A DNA stretch of 64,000 nt from Serinicoccus chungangensis (GTDB taxonomy: Bacteria; Actinomycetota; Actinomycetes; Actinomycetales; Dermatophilaceae): positions 1,922,001 to 1,986,000 of the forward strand of contig NZ_CP040887.1 of assembly GCF_006337125.1 (NCBI RefSeq), written 5' to 3'. This document shows positions 58,603 through 64,000 of the stretch, piece after piece. A model generated the notes under the pieces. That model was not told the DNA's origin. It saw only the letters and a list, made by a program, of their open reading frames with translations, and made no database searches. The position numbers and the translations under genes were made by a program. Positions within the stretch are counted from its first letter, which is position 1. Each line of letters starts with the position of its first letter.

Positions 58603-61101
58603 TCAGGCGTGCAGGGCGAGGAGGTCGCGGACGGCCGCTGCGTCACGGGCCGTGACGGCGCTCGCCGCGAGGTCCTGCATCTCGCGCAACGAGCCGGCCC
58701 GCAGCCGGGCCTTGATCGTCGGCACCGCGCTGGGCGAGGCGCTCAGCTCCCGCACGCCGAGGCCCACCAGCAGCCCGGCGACGTCGGGGTCGCTCGCCAG
58801 CTCGCCGCACAGGCTGACGACGACGCCCTCGGGTGCCCGGTCGCAGATGTAGCGGATGAGCTGCAGCACGGCGGGGTCCAACCCGTCCGACCACGTCGCG
58901 ACGTGCGGGTTGCCCCGCTCGGCGGCCAGGGTGTACTGGCTGAGGTCGTTGCTGCCGATGGAGATGACGTCCAGGCCGTGGGCCAGGCGCCCCAGACGCA
59001 CCGCGACGGCGGGCACCTCGACCATGATGCCGACGCCCAGCTGGTGGGGCGGTGCCGACAGCCCGACGCGGCGGGCCGCCTCCTGCAGCCGCGCCCGGGC
59101 CCAGTCGACGTCGTCCAGCGAGGTGACCATGGGGAAGAGCACGTTGAGGCGCTGGCCCCGCGCGACCCGGCACAGGGCCTCCAGCTGGTCGAGCAGCAGG
59201 GAGGGGTCCTTGCGGAAGGCGCGGATCCCGCGTACCCCGAGGAAGGGGTTGGCCTCCTCCTCGATGGGGATGAAGTCCAACGGCTTGTCACCGCCGACGT
59301 CCCAGGTGCGGATGGTCACGGCGTGCGGATCGAAGGCCTGCGCGATCGCGGAGTAGACCTCGACCTGCTGGTCGACGGTCGGGGCACGGTGCCACTGGGC
59401 GAAGACGGCCTCGGTGCGGACCAGCCCGGACCCCTCGGCCCCGAGCCCGGCACCCAACCGCGCGGTGGCGACCGAGGACACGTTGGCCTTCACCGTGACC
59501 CGGGCCCCGTCGCGCGTCACGACCGGCAGGTGGGTGTCCGCCAGCGCCTGCTGGCGCTCGGCGGCGCGCCTCTCGAGCATCTGGGAGAAGGCGGTCTGCA
59601 CCTCGGGGACGGGGTCGATCTCCAGGCGCCCGGCGCGGGCGTCGAAGGCGATGAGCGTGCCCGCCTCGACGTCGGCGCGGGCCCCGGCGCCGGTCAGCAC
59701 CGGGAGTCCACGCGCCCGGGCGATGAGCACCCCGTGCCCCAGGGCCCCGCCCTGGCGCGTCACGACCCCACGGATGGCGCCCGCGTCCAGAGAGATGGCC
59801 AGCGCCGGGTCGAGCTCGTCCACGACGAGCACACCCTCACCGAGCGCCTCCGGCTCGGCCACGTCGAGCAGCACCCGCATCACCCGCTCACCGATGCTGC
59901 GCACGTCCTGCGCGCGCTCCTGCAGGTAGGCGTCGGGGAGCGCCTCGAAGCGCCCGACGACGTCCTGCACGGCGTCCTGCCAGGCGAAGGCTGCGGCCTC
60001 CCCTCCGGAGATCCGCTGCGCGACGTCCCCGAGCAGCTCCGGGTCGCGCAGCAGCGCCGCGTGCGCCTCGAACACCTCGGCCTGCCCGTCGCCGAGGTGA
60101 CGGCGCGCGCGGGCCGACAGCTGCTCCAGGGCCTCCAGGGCCTCGGCGACCGCGGCATCCAGGCGGTCCTGCTCCTCCTGCTCGCTGCCGGCCACGACGT
60201 CGTCGGGGTCCGGCACCGTCCGGTCCAGCACGGCCGGGCCCATCGCGGCCTCCAGCCCGGAACCGGCCACCCCCGGCTCCTCGCTCACCGAGGGTGCCGG
60301 GGCGTCGTCGTCGGCCAGCGGCTGCGCCGGGCCCGGCTCGTCCCCGAAGGCGGTCGCCGCCAGCTGCTCGATCTGGCGGAGCACCTCGCCGGCCCGCTCC
60401 CCGGTCGCCTCCACCCTGAGCACGTGTCCCTGGCGCGCGCCCAGCGTCGCGACGCCGGACAGGCTCAGGGCGTCGACGGGCCCCGCCCCGGTGGTCACGT
60501 TGCGGACCCGCACCCGGGTGCCGGGCGAGGCCGCGGCCGCCGTGGACACGAGCCGCGCGGCGGGTCGCGCGTGCAGGCCGTGCTCCCCCGTCACCGAGAC
60601 CTCCGCGGCCGTCCAGTCGCCGGACTCCTCGGCGGAGGCCGCGTCACCGGTCTCGTCTCCAGCCCCGGGCTCTGCAGGGTCCGGGGCGTCCCCCAGGTGG
60701 GAGGTCTTGGCGTCCAGGCCCCGCCGCGCCTCGGCGGCGCAGGTCTCCAGGTCGGCACCGGTGCCGGCAGCGACGGTGGCCGCGACCAGCCCCTCCACCA
60801 GCGGCGCCGGGCTGACGCGCACCCGGGCGGCGACCTCGGGGTCCACCATCTCCAGGGCCATCTCGGTCGACAGCACGGCGCTGCCCAGGTCCACCAGCAC
60901 CAGCACCCCGGCACCGTCGGAGGCGTCGTCCGCCCGGCCCAGGGCCTCGGCGATGGCGACCGCGTCCGTGCCGGTCGTCTCCTCGTCCAGCCCCGCGGCC
61001 ACCTCCAGCCGCGGCCCGTCCTCCGGGCTCATCTCGGCGGCGAGGGCGACGGCGGCCCGGGCCAGGGCGCGACTGTGGGAGACGACGACCAGCGCGATCA
61101 T
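58603..61101 (-). CDS. dhaM: DhaM: fused EIIA-HPr-EI phosphoryl donor for dihydroxyacetone kinase
   Basis: 832 aa. Domain 1 (about 1-130) is PTS EIIA of the mannose class with active His in LVVVSHSRALARAA. Domain 2 (about 165-250) is HPr with GEHGLHARPAARLV. Domain 3 (about 290-832) is enzyme I: GGALGHGVLIARARGLPVL (phospho-His; GALGH replaces the usual GxTSH), VRTEAVF, PFLGVRGIRAF, SIGSNDLSQYTLAAERGNP and SLCGELASDPD. It can therefore carry phosphate from PEP to DhaL-bound ADP without the general PTS. Third gene of dhaK-dhaL-dhaM. Confidence 0.93.
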   Translation of the reverse strand: MIALVVVSHSRALARAAVALAAEMSPEDGPRLEVAAGLDEETTGTDAVAIAEALGRADDASDGAGVLVLVDLGSAVLSTEMALEMVDPEVAARVRVSPAPLVEGLVAATVAAGTGADLETCAAEARRGLDAKTSHLGDAPDPAEPGAGDETGDAASAEESGDWTAAEVSVTGEHGLHARPAARLVSTAAAASPGTRVRVRNVTTGAGPVDALSLSGVATLGARQGHVLRVEATGERAGEVLRQIEQLAATAFGDEPGPAQPLADDDAPAPSVSEEPGVAGSGLEAAMGPAVLDRTVPDPDDVVAGSEQEEQDRLDAAVAEALEALEQLSARARRHLGDGQAEVFEAHAALLRDPELLGDVAQRISGGEAAAFAWQDAVQDVVGRFEALPDAYLQERAQDVRSIGERVMRVLLDVAEPEALGEGVLVVDELDPALAISLDAGAIRGVVTRQGGALGHGVLIARARGLPVLTGAGARADVEAGTLIAFDARAGRLEIDPVPEVQTAFSQMLERRAAERQQALADTHLPVVTRDGARVTVKANVSSVATARLGAGLGAEGSGLVRTEAVFAQWHRAPTVDQQVEVYSAIAQAFDPHAVTIRTWDVGGDKPLDFIPIEEEANPFLGVRGIRAFRKDPSLLLDQLEALCRVARGQRLNVLFPMVTSLDDVDWARARLQEAARRVGLSAPPHQLGVGIMVEVPAVAVRLGRLAHGLDVISIGSNDLSQYTLAAERGNPHVATWSDGLDPAVLQLIRYICDRAPEGVVVSLCGELASDPDVAGLLVGLGVRELSASPSAVPTIKARLRAGSLREMQDLAASAVTARDAAAVRDLLALHA

Positions 61102-61111
61102 CGCGACCGGC

Positions 61112-61738
61112 TCACGCGAGGGTCTTCGCGGCGGCCTCGATGAGCAGGGTGGCGCTCGTGGCTCCGGGGTCCTGGTGGCCGGCGCTGCGCTCCCCGAGGT
61201 AGGACGCCCGCCCCTTGCGCGCGACCATCGGCTCGGTCGCGTCCCGGCCCTGCGCCGCTGCGTCCGCAGCTGCCCGCAGGGCCTCGGCGAGCTCGGCCCC
61301 GGAGCCGGCGGCGGACTCGAAGGCGTCCAGCGCGGGCGAGAACGCGTCATACATCGTCTTGTCCCCGGCCTCGGCCTTGCCGCGCGCCACGATGCCCTCG
61401 ACACCGGCGCGCAGCGCCTGCCCGAACTCCCGGGCGCCCACGTCCTCGCTCGCCGCCAGCGGCCCCGCCAGCCGGAGGAAGAACGTGCCGTAGAGCGGCC
61501 CGGAGGCGCCGCCGACGGTGCTCACCAGCGTCATGCCGACCTTCTTGAGGTAGGCGTCGATGCTGGAGAAGTCCTCCTGCTCGGCCAGGGCCGCGCACGC
61601 GGTCAGACCCCGCTTCATGTTGCTGCCGTGGTCGGCGTCGCCGATCGCCCGGTCGAGCTCGGTCAGGTCGTCGGCGTGGGCCGTGATGCTCTCGGAGCAG
61701 GCGGCGATCCAGGACTGGAATGCGGTGAGGTCAGCCAT
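61112..61738 (-). CDS. dhaL: Dihydroxyacetone kinase, ADP-binding subunit DhaL
   Basis: 208 aa. The nucleotide/Mg site is in LTELDRAIGDADHGSNMKRG (DxDxGxN-like Asp cluster), with GGASGPLYGTFFLR, DKTMYDAFSPAL and KGRASYLGERSAGHQDPGA. In PTS-dependent systems ADP stays bound and is re-phosphorylated by DhaM. It starts 4 bp after dhaK. Confidence 0.95.
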   Translation of the reverse strand: MADLTAFQSWIAACSESITAHADDLTELDRAIGDADHGSNMKRGLTACAALAEQEDFSSIDAYLKKVGMTLVSTVGGASGPLYGTFFLRLAGPLAASEDVGAREFGQALRAGVEGIVARGKAEAGDKTMYDAFSPALDAFESAAGSGAELAEALRAAADAAAQGRDATEPMVARKGRASYLGERSAGHQDPGATSATLLIEAAAKTLA

Positions 61739-61742
61739 GCGC

Positions 61743-62744
<1,002 letters not shown>

Positions 62745-62922
62745 GGTGCCCACTCTGCCACGGAACGGCCCGCTCGGGTATGCCCTGAGCCGGGTCGGTC
62801 ACGGCCACCCTCCCGTCGCGACCCGACCCGGCCACGACCGCGCCCGCGGCCCGACCCGCCACGCCGGCGATCGGCCCAGGGGCGCACGTGAACGCCACGG
62901 CCGACGACACGCCCGGTCCGAA

Positions 62923-62954
62923 CGGCTCAGGCGTGCACGTGCGTGGCTGAGCCG
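62923..62954. terminator. Hairpin downstream of era
   Basis: An 8-bp perfect stem, CGGCTCAG/CTGAGCCG, with a 16-nt loop. It lies 240 bp beyond the era stop on the minus strand, without a T-run; a terminator role is possible. Confidence 0.35.
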
Positions 62955-63019
62955 CCGGGGCCGGGCGTGTCGGCGGGACCGATGTGGTCGAGGCCTGCCG
63001 AGGAGCAGGCACCCCTGCC

Positions 63020-63155
63020 CCCGCAGGCGCCCACCGGCGGGCCCGGGCAGGTGGCGACGGCATGCCGTCCAGGGGCGGGCCCGGCCAGGTGGCCGCGGCA
63101 TCCCGCCCGCAGGCGCCCACCGGCGGGCCCGGGCAGGTGGGCGGGGTATGCCGCC
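63020..63155. repeat. Imperfect GC-rich tandem repeat, three copies
   Basis: A 35-bp word occurs identically at 63020-63054 and 63106-63140, and a diverged copy lies at about 63070-63100. Each unit has GGCGGGCCCGG followed by CAGGTGG and a GCATGCC/GCATCCC/GTATGCC word. The spacing is about 43 bp. Confidence 0.8.
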
Positions 63156-63193
63156 CGCGGGCGCGTCGAGCCGGGCCCGGGACGGCTGGCGGC

Positions 63194-64000
63194 TCAGAAG
63201 CCGAGCCGGTCCAGGGCCTTGGGGTCGCGCTGCCAGTCCTTGGCCACCTTGACGTGCAGGTCCAGGTGCACCCGCTGGCCCATGAGCGCCTCGATCCCCC
63301 GCCGGGCCTCGGTGCCGACGTCGCGCAGGCGGGAGCCGCCCCGGCCGATGATGATGGCCTTCTGGCTCGGGCGTTCGACGAAGACGTTGACGCGGACGTC
63401 CGACAGCGGTGAGTCCTCGGGACGGTCCGGGCGCGGGACGATCTCCTCGACCTGCACGGCCAGGCTGTGCGGGAGCTCGTCGCGCACGCCCTCCAGGGCC
63501 GCCTCACGCACCAGCTCGGCGATCTGCACGAGCGTCGACTCGTCGGTGATCTGGTCGGCCGGGTAGAGCTGCGGCGACTCGGGCAGCCAGGAGGACAGCA
63601 GGTCGGCCACCTCCTCGACCTGGTCGCCGCGGGTGGCCGAGCACGGGATGATCGCGTCCCAGTCCCCCAGCTGGTCGATGGCCACGAGGTGCTCGGCCAG
63701 GCGGTCCCGGCTCACCGCGTCCGACTTGGTGGCGATGGCGACCACCGGCACCCGGCGAGCCCGGTGCAGGTCGGCCAGGTCCCGCGCGATGAAGCTGTCC
63801 CCCGGACCGACGCGCTGGTCGCTGGGCAGGCAGAAGCCGATGACGTCGACCGAGAGCAGGGTCTCGCGGACGAGGTCGTTGAGCCGCTGCCCGAGCAGCG
63901 AGCGCGGTCGGTGCAGCCCGGGGGTGTCGACGAGGATGAGCTGGGAGGTGTCCGTCGTGCGGATGCCCCGGATCGCGTGGCGCGTGGTCTGCGGCTTGGA
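63194..64000 (-). CDS. era: GTPase Era, N-terminus off the window
   Basis: The last 268 codons of Era. Switch region SKPQTTRHAIRGI (G2), DTPGLHRPRS (G3), AIATKSDAV (G4, TKSD) and PCSATRGDQVEEV (G5) are visible. The C-terminal KH domain is AIIIGRGGSRLRDVGTEARRGIEALMG. Era binds 16S rRNA during 30S assembly. The P-loop lies beyond 64000. In actinobacteria era commonly neighbours recO; here dhaKLM and alkB lie between. Confidence 0.96.
   Translation of the reverse strand, partial: SKPQTTRHAIRGIRTTDTSQLILVDTPGLHRPRSLLGQRLNDLVRETLLSVDVIGFCLPSDQRVGPGDSFIARDLADLHRARRVPVVAIATKSDAVSRDRLAEHLVAIDQLGDWDAIIPCSATRGDQVEEVADLLSSWLPESPQLYPADQITDESTLVQIAELVREAALEGVRDELPHSLAVQVEEIVPRPDRPEDSPLSDVRVNVFVERPSQKAIIIGRGGSRLRDVGTEARRGIEALMGQRVHLDLHVKVAKDWQRDPKALDRLGF

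Larger units (their letters stand above)
62745..63193. other. Intergenic region between era and dhaK, repeat-rich
   Basis: 449 bp without a supportable gene. It contains a hairpin (62923-62954) and an imperfect tandem repeat (63020-63155). The dhaK promoter must lie at its left end; no clear -10 was found. Confidence 0.65.

Noticed and set aside
58231-61143. Long plus-strand frame (970 codons) opposite dhaM
   Set aside because: Antisense shadow of a well-supported gene; composition is His/Arg/Gly-rich with no domains.
63020-63155. The GC-rich repeats before era as a CRISPR array
   Set aside because: Only two exact copies plus one diverged copy, with related rather than unique spacers.

Overview
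The window is a high-GC actinobacterial chromosome segment, most likely from Micrococcales (the Intrasporangiaceae/Ornithinimicrobiaceae group would fit). The grounds are gene content and order: ahpE-DUF3052-aceE, a fasR-fabD-fabH-acpP-fabF cluster next to DUF3145, gluABCD, dnaG-dgt, glyS-znuACB-zur-uppS-recO-era, GTG starts, and 4-bp ATGA/GTGA gene overlaps. Genus cannot be fixed from the sequence alone.

Layout. 1-7.1 kb: HAD hydrolase, RNB exonuclease, YaaA, then a minus-strand run (frameshifted Nif3-like gene, zinc-ribbon coiled-coil protein, histidine phosphatase, methyltransferase), tRNA-Val, AhpE and DUF3052. 7.2-17.8 kb: pyruvate dehydrogenase E1 (aceE), GDPD, the FasR-controlled fatty-acid elongation cluster, a GT4 glycosyltransferase and DUF3145. 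Acetyl-CoA supply (aceE) thus sits next to acetyl-CoA use (fab genes). 18.0-22.1 kb: a CBS-domain protein, a CAT-anticodon tRNA and the glutamate-type ABC importer gluABCD, which has a strong hairpin after the binding-protein gene.

22.47-36.1 kb is a foreign island of about 13.6 kb. It is bounded by a perfect 29-bp direct repeat: one copy is the 3' part of the intact tRNA-Asn at the right edge, the other is a displaced tRNA-Asn 3' fragment at the left edge. Inside are a coupled set of unknown genes, a nuclease remnant, a ribbon-helix-helix protein, a decayed IS481-type element with perfect target duplication, a low-GC pair (FIG-superfamily phosphatase plus an unknown protein), an hsdM fragment, and a compact minus-strand operon of an unknown 230-aa protein, an XRE-ImmA/IrrE metallopeptidase and a 913-aa superfamily 1 helicase. 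No integrase is recognisable. The three-gene operon and the phosphatase pair are the best candidates for undescribed (possibly defence-type) systems.

36.2-64 kb returns to conserved core: dnaG, an MFS exporter, a stand-alone LigD polymerase domain, a GlgC-type nucleotidyltransferase, an overlapping minus-strand operon ending dgt-nitronate monooxygenase-APH-like kinase, sulfurtransferase, DJ-1/PfpI protein, lysG-dusB opposite lysE, glyS, a Zur-boxed znuA-znuC-znuB-zur zinc operon, uppS, recO, alkB, the dihydroxyacetone kinase set dhaK-dhaL-dhaM (DhaM being an EIIA-HPr-EI fusion) and the 3' part of era.

Two genome-wide patterns show up. Many genes have a TANNNT -10 hexamer only 6-9 nt before the start codon and no Shine-Dalgarno sequence, which indicates leaderless mRNAs. 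The octamer GGYATRCC (as GGTATGCC/GGCATACC) recurs about 23 times in the core and not at all in the island.
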